Shown in pieces: positions 39,261 through 51,131 of a stretch of DNA of 64,000 nt. Position 1 is the first letter of the stretch, and each line of letters starts with the position of its first letter. The notes beneath the pieces were generated by a model. That model searched no databases. It was not told the origin of the DNA and saw nothing but the letters and a program-made list of their open reading frames with translations. The position numbers and the translations under genes were made by a program. This stretch comes from Dreissena polymorpha. Lineage: Eukaryota > Mollusca > Bivalvia > Myida > Dreissenidae. The stretch is taken from positions 88,429,676-88,493,675 of the forward strand of contig NC_068360.1 of the NCBI RefSeq assembly GCF_020536995.1, given 5' to 3'.

Positions 39261-40384
39261 AAATATCGGATTTACAGCCAAAATAACTGATTTTATTTAT
39301 TGCTGAAGTGGTGTGTACTTTAACAATTAACAACGCGAATTGATCCACCTCTCCGTTGCACATTTTTTTTACGTTAATTAATTTACTGAGTTAATTAAAG
39401 ACGGCGCTAATAAAGTGTGAAGGTGGAAATAAAGAAATAAGATATATTTTCGCATGACACTGAATACACATGATACATGGATAAAATATAAATAAGACAC
39501 ATTTGAATCTTTCATTTCTCCAAAAAATTAGCACGTAGTCACATATATATAAGATAGATAAAAGACCAGAAAACAATATAAGTTAGACACATTTGCATCT
39601 TTCAGTAGGTTAGGGAGGGGAAATATACGGGTTTCACGTTGACCCGTTGTTTTTTCTGCACTTATTGGGGGAGCTATTGAATTTCAAGTGTACATGTTGA
39701 TTTTTTGTATCTTCAATAATCCATTGTAATTGATTTAACGCACACGCGCCTTTTGAAATTTGTGTTTGAGCTGTAAATTAATAGTCATAATAAAATGCGT
39801 GTTAAGTTACCAGCGTACACTCGATACTCGCGCAATGAATGGTTTTAATGGAACGATTAAAATTGCTATTATTAATACAAAGTACAAAAGTCATGCTGCA
39901 ATTCTATTTAAGAGTTTCACGTCAATTAGAAATACTTAAAACATATACATCAATTTACGTATAAGATGATAAACACCATGAAGTGCTTTTCGGTTGGTAC
40001 ATTGCCGATATATTTATAACTAGCTACCAGTTGTTTATAAAAAATATATATTATATTCGATATTTAACATGACTGTCTCAGTCCTCTAAACCGAAATGAT
40101 CCGTAAAATAAAATAGTGTCTTTGTGTCGTATGAACGAATCTGCACTAAAACTAAGATTAGATTCACATCGTACATCGAATAATTAATTGAGCAAATGTT
40201 ATTCAACAAAACTGTACATTAATTCACACGAGCCGCACTGTTCGGACGTGAATGAAAGGCGCCGATCATAACACAACTTCTCGTCATTATCTGGAATATA
40301 ATTAATTGAAGGTGCGAAAATCTATTTTCAAACTGCTTTGTGCTGATTAAAGAAGCGTACCGGCCGTTCGTTCACAAGTTGTTA
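39261..40384. other. Foldback-like element interior, no gene seen
   Basis: One isolated satellite fragment at 39976-40015 (GAAGTGCTTTTCGGTTGGTA); otherwise nothing recognised. Confidence 0.5.
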
Positions 40385-40499
40385 ATGATGACGTCAGACC
40401 TTAAAATTAAGTTTTAATCTGAACAGACATTGACTCAATAAATATGTACATCTTTTCAATCCATTAAAATCGGCCCTTATAGTTAACTTTCATGTATAT

Positions 40500-41524
40500 A
40501 TAGAGAACTTGAGTGCTTTTCGGTGATTCTCTGCTGTCGCGGGAGTGCTTTTCGGTCTTCACATGAAGTGCTTTTCGGTCGGTATATTGCCGATATTTAT
40601 CCAATTGTGGGCATTAATACCTCATAATAAACACAAGGTAGTATAAATATGCATGAAATATAACCATTTGTAACTAATTTAAACCGTTTACACACAATAC
40701 GAACGCAAATATTATATATATAGCGAGAAATTGAGTGCTTTTCGGTCTTCACATGACGTGCTTTTCGGTCGGTATATTGCCGATATTTATCCAATTTTGG
40801 GCATAAATACCTAATAATAAACACAAGGTAGTATAAATATGCATGAAATACAACCATTTATAACTAATTTTAAACCGTTTACACACAATAGAAACGCAAA
40901 TATTCATATATATATATATAGCGAGAAATTGAGTGCTTTTCGGTCTTCACATGAAGTGCTTTTCGGTCGGTATATTGCCGATATTTATCCAATTTTGGGC
41001 ATTAATACCTCATAATAAACACAAGGTTGTATAAATATGCATAAAATATAACCATTTATAACTAATTTAAACCGTTTACACACAATAGGAACGCAAATAT
41101 TATATATATAGCGAGAAATTGAGTGCTTTTCGGTCTTCACATGAAGTGCTTTTCGGTCGGTATATTGCCGATATTTATCCAATTTTGGGCATAAATACCT
41201 CATAATAAACACAAGGTAGTATAAATATGCATGAAATACAACCATTTATAACTAATTTAATCTGTTTACACACAATAGAAACGCAAATTTTCATATACAG
41301 AGAGAGAAGTTGAGTGCTTTTCGGTCTTCACATGAAGTGCTTTTCGGTCGGTATATTGCCGATATTTACCATTTTGGGCACAATGTAGTATAGACATACA
41401 CTCATATAACCATTTATAACTAATCAAACCCGTTAACACACACTAGAAACGATATATTGCATATATAGAGAGAGAGAAATTGAGTGCTTTTCGGTGCTTT
41501 TCGGTGCTTTTCGGTGATTGTATG
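40500..41524 (-). repeat. Right satellite array of the Foldback-like element
   Basis: Five copies of the same satellite in inverse orientation, with GGTATATTGCCGATATTTA near 40579, 40770, 40969, 41159 and 41350. It closes with three GTGCTTTTCG iterons near the right edge. Confidence 0.9.
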
Positions 41525-41620
41525 GACCGGTGTCCCCATTTACCGGTATACTGATCAGGAGAAATGTTTTCATTACAGACTTAATTGTTCCTGTGTTCAC
41601 ACAAATAGCAGTATCAAATT

Positions 41621-41741
41621 ATGTCCTGGATTAAATTGGCTTGGTTAGTATTCCTGATGGGTCGCGCTGCTTGGACATTCTTGCCACAGATGGGTTACAT
41701 CCATCCAGATGAATTCTTTCAAACTGTGGAGGTTGTTGCAG
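41621..41741 (+). CDS. PIGZ: GPI mannosyltransferase 4 (PIG-Z/SMP3), exon 1
   Basis: The coding sequence joins 41621-41741 to 42207-44236 and gives 716 residues. PIGZ is a GT22 family enzyme of the ER membrane that adds the fourth mannose to GPI-anchor precursors from dolichol-phosphate-mannose. Exon 1 encodes an N-terminal hydrophobic segment and GYIHPDEFFQTVEVVAG; the HPDE at residues 28-31 is the conserved GT22 luminal acidic motif. The exon ends after the first base of a Gly codon at a GGTAATTG donor. The ATG is the first Met and suits the family N-terminus. Only 85 bases separate it from the Foldback-like element, so the promoter may be altered or supplied by the element. Confidence 0.94.
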
Positions 41742-42206
41742 GTAATTGATATTTACAAAAGCATGATAACAATTTAATGACAATATCTAATGACAATGAA
41801 TAGTGAGTATAGTAAAATAATTTAAATAATATTGTAAAGAGTTCAATGATAGGTTTAAGTTTTAATCTTTTATGAATTAATTGAAATAAATCACTTTGAT
41901 ATGTGTAAAATGTATCTTTATGTTTGCTGTAATTAAATATTAATAGAAAACAACTTGTCAGTGTACAACAATTTTATAAGAAAGAAATACAGTGCATTAA
42001 GACTCATTTGTTGTTGTTAATAATATGTCTGTGTCCTCACAGTAGGATTTCTCAGTAAAACTGAATGTGGACTTAGAAGAAGTACGAGAAATTGTTACAT
42101 TGGTTCCCTTCATGTAATTTAATGATGAAAAAGATACAGTATATTAATAGAAAGAGAATATTGAAGTTCTTGCAGTGATGTTTATTTAATGAATTTTTTG
42201 TTGTAG

Positions 42207-44236
42207 GTGATGCCCTTAATGTGAGTGTCATTAGAACCTGGGAGTTCACTGGCGAGTACCCACTGCGGAGCATGATTTTACCCAAACTGTTGTTCCATCC
42301 AGTCTTTGTGCTTTTCAAAACTGTCATAGAGTTGCATGGTTCAGAAGTTACCGGCTACACCATTCTGCTTGCGTCAAGACTTGTCATGCTGTTACTGAGC
42401 TTTGTGATAGATTTGATGTTCTTCAGGATCTGCTTGATGATTGGTCTTCGGGGCCACACGCCTGCTTTGATTTATGCAAGCTCTTATGTGACTTTGACAT
42501 TTCAGTGTCATTCATTTTCCAATTCTATAGAAACTGTGCTTGCTGTGGGACAGTTTTATGTTATTTTTTTACTTATAAAGACCAAATATGAACATGATAA
42601 AGATGTAAAAGAAAATAATATTCCAGCCAGTGAAAATGACAAGTTGTTGGATGACAGAGCATTGTTAAAAAGCCACCATGAAAATGCTTTCCATAGTCCC
42701 AGATTCAGAGGCAAATCAAAACTAGGTTCTAAAAAATTAGATGTTGTAAGTACGATTACATCCTGTATGACAGAAGACTTGTCAGAGACCATAGTGAGAG
42801 AAAATTACAAAAATGTGATAAAGTCTTATGAGGTAAAAAGCAAAGAGTTTTATCCCATAGCTTTGTTGGTACTGTTTGGGTCTGTATTTGCATTTGGAGT
42901 TTTTAACAGACCTACATTTTTGGTTTTTGGTTGTGTGCCATTTTTTTGGTGGGTTGACATCTACAACCGGTTGCCTAACTTTCTGTTGATGCTGTCAACT
43001 GTAGCATTGTCTGGATTTGTGACATCAGTGATTTTGATCACCTGCGATTCATTGTATTACATGTCTGTTAAAATAATCGACCTTCAAAACTTTGGGGTCA
43101 AGGAGTTGCTGCAGATATTCTGTGTAACACCTCTAAACTTTGTTATGTATAATACAAACCCATCAAACCTTGAGAAACACGGCAGGCATCTACGTTGTCT
43201 CCATTTGATGGTCAACCTTCCATTACTTCTTGGTCCACTTTTAATTCCAATATGGAGAAGAGCTTTCCAACAAATCTCAAGGTTTTTCTTTACAAAAGCA
43301 TGGAAAACTTTGCTTAAAAGTGATAGTGATATTTATGTCACACGAACTGAAGTGAAAGGCTCTTCAGCTGCCATAGAAAAAAACATTGATTCTGAAAGTG
43401 AGAGCGTTAGCAAACTGAATAAAAATATCTCTAAAATTTCTGCAGATGATGTTAATACATTAGATCTCAATGACTCTGATTTGGATTATGCAATTTCCAC
43501 TGAAAATAAGTCCAGTGAACAATTAAATCAACATTGTCATGGTGATGAAAAAGTGAAAGTGAAGCTACGGCAAACCCTGCAATACAGTCTGCTGCTCTAC
43601 ATCTTCATTCCTGTGATATTGTTATCTTTGTTTCCTCACCAAGAACCACGATTTTTAATCCCTGTCATACCAGGAGCCATTCTGTTTGCATCACTTGTTT
43701 TGCGGGAAAAGGTTGGCACACTTTTCTGGACAATTGTCTTTTGCTTCAACCTACTGATGGCAACAATATTTGGAGTGCTGCACCAGGGAGGTATTATACC
43801 GTGTCTCATGCACCTTCAAAAGATGAGCACTGAAGTTCACAACAAAAGTCTGCAGAAGAGTGAACTGACTTTTGCATTTTCTCACACCTACATGCCTCCG
43901 AAGCACTTACTTCTGGACCGGAATAATTTCATCAATCTGGTAGATTTTAAAGGCATGGACTTAGCAAGTGTATGTCTTTGTCTTAAAGGGGACTTTACAC
44001 CGAATGACAGTGAATGCGAGGGTTTGAGACCTTCTGAAACTGTGTACTTGGCAATAACTGGAACTGTTGCTCCACAATTCAAGGAATTTTGTAAAGAGTT
44101 GGTAAGGGTTAAGAAAGTTAAAGCGTTTTTTCCACATGTTTCTTTTGAGGATTTACCAGACTTTAATGTTATAGATAGTTGGAGTATGCTTATGGACTTG
44201 TTTTCTCTTCACTTATATGAAATAAAGGTTTTGTAA
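42207..44236 (+). CDS. PIGZ: GPI mannosyltransferase 4 (PIG-Z/SMP3), exon 2
   Basis: The acceptor TTTTTTGTTGTAG supplies GT to complete Gly41. It encodes residues 42-716 with many hydrophobic segments. TGEYPLRS and the loop motif FPHQEPRFLIP (about residues 517-526) are hallmarks of GT22 mannosyltransferases and close to vertebrate PIGZ. The protein exceeds human PIGZ (579) mainly through two hydrophilic charged insertions at about residues 166-253 and 405-495, rich in Ser, Asp, Glu and Lys; these are likely loops. All the rest of the gene is in this single exon. An AATAAA (44221-44226) sits just before the TAA stop. The gene converges with the GDPD5-like gene. Confidence 0.95.
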
Positions 44237-44367
44237 TATGGTACTTAGAATTGTTATTTAGTTATCTTGATATTTCAAATTGTTATTTAGGTATCTTAAA
44301 TTTTAGATGTGTTTATATCAAATGTCTAAATACTATGATGTGATGAATTGAATGATCATAGCAACTT

Positions 44368-44901
44368 TATATCATCGCTGTCGTTCTCAAACCTCGTAGC
44401 TCCACAATTTTCAATTATTTTTTTTTCGTCTTTTCCGAATATATGAAGTCTGGCCCGTGTTTTGTGCCATATCTCGTAGCCCTACGCCAATCAGAGCCCT
44501 TGAAAAAGCCACATGACAAAATGTTTGAGCTCGATTGTTGGCTTTTTTCCGGCGAAAAATCGTAGCGACGTCATTTCACCTATAGGTACGTCATTTCGTT
44601 TGGACAAATTTGACAAAAACATTTTTATATTTGCAGCTACGAGGTTTCCTATCAGGACGAATTGTCGTACCTCATAAAAATGACAAAACTGTGGTGACAA
44701 AATATCGTAGTTACCATTTCTGAATATCAGTATGACTTACGCGTCTACGACTTGTACCGTATTTTGCAGCTTCATTTGTTTGGTATTTTTTATATAATTT
44801 CAATTTCTAAAACATCGTTTTAAAAAAATGTGACAGTTTTTTCTCTCTCCTGAAGTTGGCATTTTGTAGCTACGAGGTTTGAGAACAACAGCGATGATAT
44901 A
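44368..44901. mobile_element. Inverted-repeat element downstream of PIGZ
   Basis: Its ends are inverse copies over about 35 bp: TATATCATCGCTGTCGTTCT at left, with TCAAACCTCGTAGC next to it, and its mirror ending GCGATGATATA. TA at both edges would suit a Tc1/mariner-type duplication. Inside are further CTACGAGGT/ACCTCGTAG motifs. Non-coding. Confidence 0.75.
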
Positions 44902-45451
44902 ATGGTTTCGATTCTTTTGTAACCATTTGCTACTGAATTTTCTGATTGCAAAACCAATATTGACATTAAACTCACTGTGTTGAATATAGTGTTTAGTTCG
45001 GTGTCACCCAAGAGAATTATGGGCCAGCCAGATTTGACATGTGATACATCCTTACTGATGAACATTATTCTGCACTCCCAATATCTGTCCTGCATGCAGG
45101 TGCTTTAAAGGAAGGCAAGAAAGATATGCAGTTGTCAAACAAAAAATAAAAGTTAGCATTTTGTATCTCGTTAAATCTATGTTACCAGACCACATCTAGC
45201 GTTGAAATTTTGCTTGTTTCCATAAGAACACTTTTTATGGGTTCACTTTATTTTACAACATGTTTTACAAAATATTCGTTGATTTTGAGTGTTTATGGGG
45301 CTCTAAAGGCTATTGGTACCTGTCTTATTTAACTTGCTGTTAAGGCAACCAGCCTTGTCAGAATGAGCACTGTTAGAGACTTGAACTGTTGACCTTATTG
45401 CGAGGTATGCAACCCCAAAAACAACAAGTCTGAGTATTTGTAAAGATATAC

Positions 45452-45490
45452 GAGTTGTGTTCTGAGAAAACTGGGCATAATGCATGTAGA
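45452..45490 (+). mobile_element. Family 1 end fragment
   Basis: GTGTTCTGAGAAAACTGGGC then ATAATGCATGT, cut off where the next repeat starts. Confidence 0.55.
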
Positions 45491-46000
45491 GGACCACCAT
45501 TATTCATACAATGATACATGCCAAATACTAAGCCTCTCGGGATAAGATTTCTGAGATTTTTTGTAAATACATGTATAGTTTTTACTGTAATATCTATAAG
45601 GAAGCAAGTTACCAAAAGGGCGGGGCTAATTTTGAACTTCGGGGGATCATTTGAAAAAAGTTAGTAAAGGACCACCCTACAATATATTACTCCAAATATT
45701 AAACCACTGACACATGCAGTTTCCTAAAAGATTTTTAAGCAGATTTTTAAAGCGGTTTACTGTATAAGTGTATATAAATCATGTGATCCCTAGGGTGTAG
45801 CCAGTTTTGACCCAAGGGGCGTGGCTTGAACAAAATCAGTAATGGACCACAATACTGTTACATTTTAAAACCAAATTGTAAAGATTTGAACAGTGATGTG
45901 TCAGAAAAGATTTTCATATTTTGTCTGATTATTTTTTTGTAAGTTTTCATTTGTTAAATCTATTATTAGTTTTGTTCGCATCATGGGTGAGTTGTTAAGC
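45487..46000 (+). repeat. Diverged tandem repeat
   Basis: Three loose units of about 180 bp starting TAGAGGACCACC, TAAAGGACCACC and TAATGGACCAC. The first two end in a GGGCGGGGCT / GGGGCGTGGCT block. Confidence 0.6.
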
Positions 46001-46383
46001 TCAGACTTTTTTTATGAATAGCTAAAAACTGTTTCCACTAAAAATAAAGGCTTAAGTTTCTCAAAGGATAATTCAAAATCACAAAAAGACAAAATCACTG
46101 GATAGCTGCAATCATAACCTACAAACAGTTTGGTTTAGAAAAAAAAGTGCCATGAACTTTGAAAAGAACACAAAAAAGTGAGGTGCGATGTCCGCTGACA
46201 AGCATTGTTAGTACTGCTTTCAAATGCGGAACTACTGCTGTAAATATCCACCTGAAAATCATTTTAATGGGGCATGTAAGAAATAAGTATCAAGTAAAAT
46301 ATCCGTTTAATAACTGTTCAGCGTATTAGAGCTAACATTGTAAATAGCAAGCTTTAAACTTGAAAACAACACCAATACATAAC

Positions 46384-48416
46384 AAAACAAGGGCTGTTTG
46401 TAAAACATGCATGCCCCCCATATGGGCTCTCCGTTGTTGTGACAGCCATTGTGTGAATATGTTTTTTGTCACTGTGACCTTGACCTTTGACCTAGTGACC
46501 TGAAAATCAATAGGGGTCATCTGCCAGTCATGATCAATGTACCTATGAAGTTTCATGATCCTAGCCATAAGCGTTCTTGAGTTATCATCCGGAAACCATT
46601 TTACTATTTCGGGTCACCGTGACCTTTGACCTAGTGACCTGAAAATCAATAGGGGTCATCTGCGAGTCATGATCAATCTACCTATCAGGTTTCATGATCC
46701 TCGGAATAAGCGTTCTTCAGTTATCATCCGGAAACCATTTTACTATTTCGGGTCACCATGAACTTGACCTTTGACCTAGTGACCTCAAAATCAATACGGG
46801 TCATCTGCGAGTCATGATCAATGTACCTATGAAGTTTCATGATCCTATGCATAAGCGTTCTTGAGTTATCATCCGGAAACCATTTTACTATTTCGGGTCG
46901 CCATGACCTTGACCTTTGACCTAGTGACCTCAAAATCAACAGGGGTCATCTGCCAGTCATGATCAATGTACCTATGAAGTTTTATGATCGTAGCCATTAG
47001 CGTTCTTGAGTTATCATTCGGAAACCATTTTACTATTTCAGGTCACTGTGACCTTGACCCTTGATACAGTTACGTGAAAATCAATAGGGGTCATCTGCGA
47101 GTCATGATCAATCTACCTATCAAGTTTCATGATCCTAGGCATAAGCGTTCTTGAGTTATCATCCGGAAACCATTTTATTATTTCGGGTCACCGTGACCTT
47201 GACCTTTGACCTTGTGACCTGAAAGTCAATAGGGGTCATCTGCGAGTCATGATCAATCTACCTATCAGGTTTCATGATCCTCGGAATAAGCGTTCTTCAG
47301 TTATCATCCGGAAACCATTTTACTATTTCGGGTCACCATGAACTTGACCTTTGACCTAGTGACCTCAAAATCAATACGGGTCATCTGCGAGTCATGATCA
47401 ATGTACCTATGAAGTTTCATGATCCTGTGCATAAGCGTTCTTGAGTTATCATCCGGAAACCATTTTACTATTTCGGGTCACCATGACTTTGACCTTTGAC
47501 CTAGTGACCTCAAAATCAACAGGGGTCATCTGCCAGTCATGATCAATGTACCTATGAAGTTTTATGATCGTAGCCATTAGCGTTCTTGAGTTATCATTCG
47601 GAAACCATTTTACTATTTCAGGTCACCGTGACCTTGACCCTTGATACAGTTACGTGAAAATCAATAGGGGTCATCTGCGAGTCATGATCAATCTACCTAT
47701 CAAGTTTCATGATCCTAGGCATAAGCGTTCTTGAGTTATCATCCGGAAACCATTTTATTATTTCGGGTCACCGTGACCTTGACCTTTGACCTTGTGACCT
47801 GAAAATCAATAGGGGTCATCTGCCAGTCATGATCAATGCACCTATGAAGTTTCATGATCCTAGGCATATGCGTTCTTCAGTTATCATCCTGAAACCATTT
47901 TACTATTTCGGGTCACCGTGACCTTGACCTTTGAACTAGTGACCTGAAAATCAATAGGGGTCATCTGCCAGCTATTATCAATCTACCTATTAAGTTTCAT
48001 GATCCTAGGCATAAGCGTTCTTGAGTTATCATCCGGAAACCATTTTACTATTTCAGGTCACTGTGACCTTGACCTTTGACCTAGTGAACTGAAAGTCAAT
48101 AGGGGTCATCTGCGAGTCTAGATCAATCTACATATCAAGTTTCATGATCCTAGGCCTAAGCGTTCTTGAGTTATCATCCGGAAACCATTTTACTATTTCG
48201 GGTCACAGTGACCTTGACCTTTGACCTAGTGACCTCAAAATCAGTAGGGGTCATCTGCGAGTCATGATCAATGTATCTATGAAGTTTCATAATCCTAGGC
48301 CCAAGCGTTCTTGAGTTATCATCCGGAAACAACCTGGTGGATGGACCGACAGACAGACCGACCGACATGTGCAAAGCAATATACCCCCTCTTCTTCGAAG
48401 GGGGGCATAATAAGTT
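46384..48416 (+). mobile_element. Large tandem-core element with 13 units
   Basis: The left end is AACAAGGGCTGTTTGTAAAA then CATGCATGCCCCCC; the right end has ACCGACAGACAGACCGACCG, then a stem CCCCTCTTCTTCGAAGGGG and GGGCATAA. Between are about 13 core units of 145 bp, each with CAATAGGGGTCATCTGC and GAGTTATCATCCGGAAACC. A 580-bp block of four units (about 46590-47170) is repeated almost exactly at 47170-47750. Pearl-like layout. Confidence 0.85.
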
Positions 48417-48562
48417 GGGCAAAAAATTGTGTCAAAACTGTCCCGTTTCACAACCAAGCAATACCGTATAATATCATACAATCTCTGATAACACAAGGAC
48501 TTGACATAGAAATCACAAATAAAGAACAACCATTAAAACATGGTAAACCACTACAAGTATTT

Positions 48563-48778
48563 TAACCCATTTATGCCTAGCGTCTAGAAAAAAGGCCTTG
48601 GCAAACAGCGTAGACCCAGATGAGAAGCCGCATGAACTGGGTCTGAGCTGTTTGCCTAAAGGAATTTCTGTAAGAAAAATTCTAAATTTGGAAATAAATA
48701 TACTAGACTTCCCTAATTTTGGAAATAAATTGATCCAATTTAGAAGGATGGGAGAGTCCACTAGGCATAAATAGGTTA
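48563..48778 (-). mobile_element. Hairpin family 3 element
   Basis: Starts TTAACCCATTTATGCCTAG and ends CTAGGCATAAATAGGTTAA. The hairpin arm GCAAACAGCGTAGACCCAGA is shortened on the other side. Opposite orientation to 7087 and 62040. Confidence 0.85.
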
Positions 48779-49028
48779 AACAACTGGATTCATTGAATAC
48801 CAGCAATTTAACTTCACATTTATATTGCAAAATAGCCTAACAGTCTTATTAACTCTTGCAAATAGGAGAACAAGAAAAAGCACCATACATTTATATTGGA
48901 ATGTTGCAATGCAATATCGCTTAACAAAATAGGTAAATGCTGAACTTAAATATTGATAAAAAAGAACTGAGCAAATGATTGTTTATCCTATTTTCAAGAC
49001 AAAAATAGAGAGAAATTCGCAATTTTTT

Positions 49029-49461
49029 TTAAAGGGACTTGTGAACTTCACAGATGGTCAAAATGATCCAAATTTTCCATTTTTTTGTGTCATAGATTAA
49101 AACAAGAAAAGAACACTAAAAATTTAATAATACAATATAAAATGTTACAAACTGGAAAGAATTGACTAATTTGGAATGATTCTGTTGTGTGTTTTTTTTG
49201 TGTAAATTTTTTTACAACACGCGCATCACTTCGTGTAAAATACTGGTATCTGTAAATATATAACAGTTTGGAGGACTTCGTTGTTTAGGCATTAGCCTTT
49301 TATTCCAAAGGACACTGATTGAAACCCTGCTGTGAATAATTTTTCTGTTGTTTTTTTCTGAAATTCTTTTCTTGTCATTATAATCTACAGTCCCGTTGTT
49401 AACATCTAGCAATTTAAGGCATTTACTGACAAGTTTTAAAAAAATGCCCAAAGTCCCTTTA
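49029..49461 (+). mobile_element. tRNA-carrying inverted-repeat element, diverged copy
   Basis: The left end is TTAAAGGGACTTGTGAAC; the right end is ATGCCCAAAGTCCCTTTAG. The tRNA-like centre (49252-49340) is much degraded, with only a TGATTGAAACCC B-box remnant. Confidence 0.6.
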
Positions 49462-49655
49462 GACAGTTACAATACTTAATATTCAACGCTTATGAAAATT
49501 GGTATAATAACAATTGTATTGCAATTATACCATTGACTATATAGGGCATTAATGTCATAGTAAAATCATAAGGACACCTGCAGTTTATTCACAACCCTGT
49601 ACTTTAAGCATATCACAACTGGCCGTAGCCCATATATAGCATGAGTTGTGTAATA

Positions 49656-49870
49656 GACTCGATCTGTGAAAAAGGGGCTTAATGCATTTGCCGAGAGTGT
49701 CGTCCCAAAATAGCCTGTGCAGTCTACACAGGTTAATCATGGACGACACTTTCCGCGTTTATTGTAGTTTTTGTTTTAAGAAAATCTCTTCTTAGCAAAA
49801 ATCCATTTAGGCGTAAAGTGCCATCCGAGATTAGCCTAAGCATTAAACCCTGTTTTATCAGAATGCGACT
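49656..49870 (+). mobile_element. Palindromic family 1 element
   Basis: GTGAAAAAGGGGCTTAATGC at left, inner stem-loop TAGCCTGTGCAGTCTACACA, closing ATTAAACCCTGTTTTATCAG. The second inner loop is lost. Confidence 0.75.
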
Positions 49871-50617
49871 CAAATCAATATCAGAGGAACACATTGCATG
49901 ATGCATGGGCCTGTTTTTATAACTACATGAAAGTATTTTTTTGAAATTAGTGCAAACATAAAAAAATTAATACATGTTTATACAAATGACCCCTAACAAT
50001 ACTTCTAAAACTTTTGGAAATATAAAAAATTCCCTTTAAACAGTGATTACTGGTAATTACAGTTGACTTAAAAACAGATTGTTTTCATGTAGCACATGCA
50101 ATAATCAACATATACATTGTGTTTCATATAATAATCATTTTAACATTTGATTATAACCAATTTGATGCATGTAACAATATATGAGATTACATCCATTCAT
50201 TATGTATACTTCCACATACATGGACTGGTAGTACAATTGTTCAGTTATATAACAACTTAATAAATAAGGATACGTTTTATATATACTTCTTTACATAGAA
50301 TCTTTAAATATTAAAAATAAAATATAAGTGGTATTTCTTGCTCCAGTGAGTATCTTTATTGTTCTTTGATTCACTTGTATTTAGTTCATTTTCAAAGACT
50401 CAGAAAATACAACGCTAGCCATGTAAAATTAATTGCAATGCTAAGAGCATCAATGAGAACAAATAGAGACATGAAATAAAATCTCTTTTAGTCTGACCAC
50501 AAAGTAAGTATGAATAATCTGAATATTTCTTACACGTTAAATATTTGGTTTCTAACTTCATGGTTGTTATATGACATTAACGAGCTGTTGTATTTTCCAT
50601 GTTTTCAGTAAGCACAT
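49871..50617. other. Intergenic, no gene seen
   Basis: AT-rich spacer between the convergent PIGZ and GDPD5-like genes. Confidence 0.5.
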
Positions 50618-50829
50618 TTAGCCCTTTGCATGCTGGGAAATTTGTCATCTGCTAAAATGTTGTCTGTTGAATTTCTAAAATTAGCATTTTCTTCGATTTT
50701 TTTTCAAAGAATACTATCAGAATAGCAAACAGTTTGGATCCAGATGAGACGCCACGTTCTGTGGCGTCTCATCTGGATCCAAACTGTTTGCAAAGGCCTT
50801 TAAAATTCAGCTCCAGCGCTTTAAGGGTT
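50618..50829 (+). mobile_element. Hairpin family 4 element
   Basis: Inverted ends TTTAGCCCTTTGCATGCTGG and CCAGCGCTTTAAGGGTTAA. The central stem is almost perfect: AGCAAACAGTTTGGATCCAG and onward to GACGCCAC, a 6-base loop, and the mirror arm. It shares the AGCAAACAG stem base with families 2 and 3. Confidence 0.85.
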
Positions 50830-51131
50830 AAATTGTGTACCTTTATTTATGTTGGTATTTTTTAATAAAGCACAGTTTTGACATTGCTCTAAATCCCATC
50901 ACACATCCTTATAAAAGTCACTGATGTTGATGCCAACCAAGAGTTATTGACAAATGTTTTCCGCTTGCTTATTTTGTTCAAGGTAATTAACTTTTAAATT
51001 TATTGAAATTGTTTCCATTAAAATGGAATCTGTAATTAAAGTTCACATCCCAAAACATTATCTTAGTGTTTGATACAGATCTTCTTCCATGCTTCAAGTT
51101 GGACATTATCACTGAACACATGAGCCTTGCT

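Larger units (their letters stand above)
33556..41535. mobile_element. Foldback-like 8-kb element with satellite ends
   Basis: The two ends are inverted copies of one satellite. Near both edges CATACAATCACC is followed by two to three AAAAGCAC iterons, then about 190-bp units. CCATTTACCG occurs just outside each end (33546-33555 and 41536-41545) as a probable 10-bp target duplication. Matching inverse sequence continues inward to about 35345 and 40385. The interior shows no transposase or other gene. Long tandem-repeat inverted ends resemble Drosophila Foldback elements, and a 9-11 bp duplication also suits Mutator-like elements. It separates NCBP2 from PIGZ. Confidence 0.75.

Noticed and set aside
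42221-42223. PIGZ translation start at 42221
   Set aside because: The codon is GTG inside an exon; the true N-terminus with HPDE is in the upstream exon at 41621.
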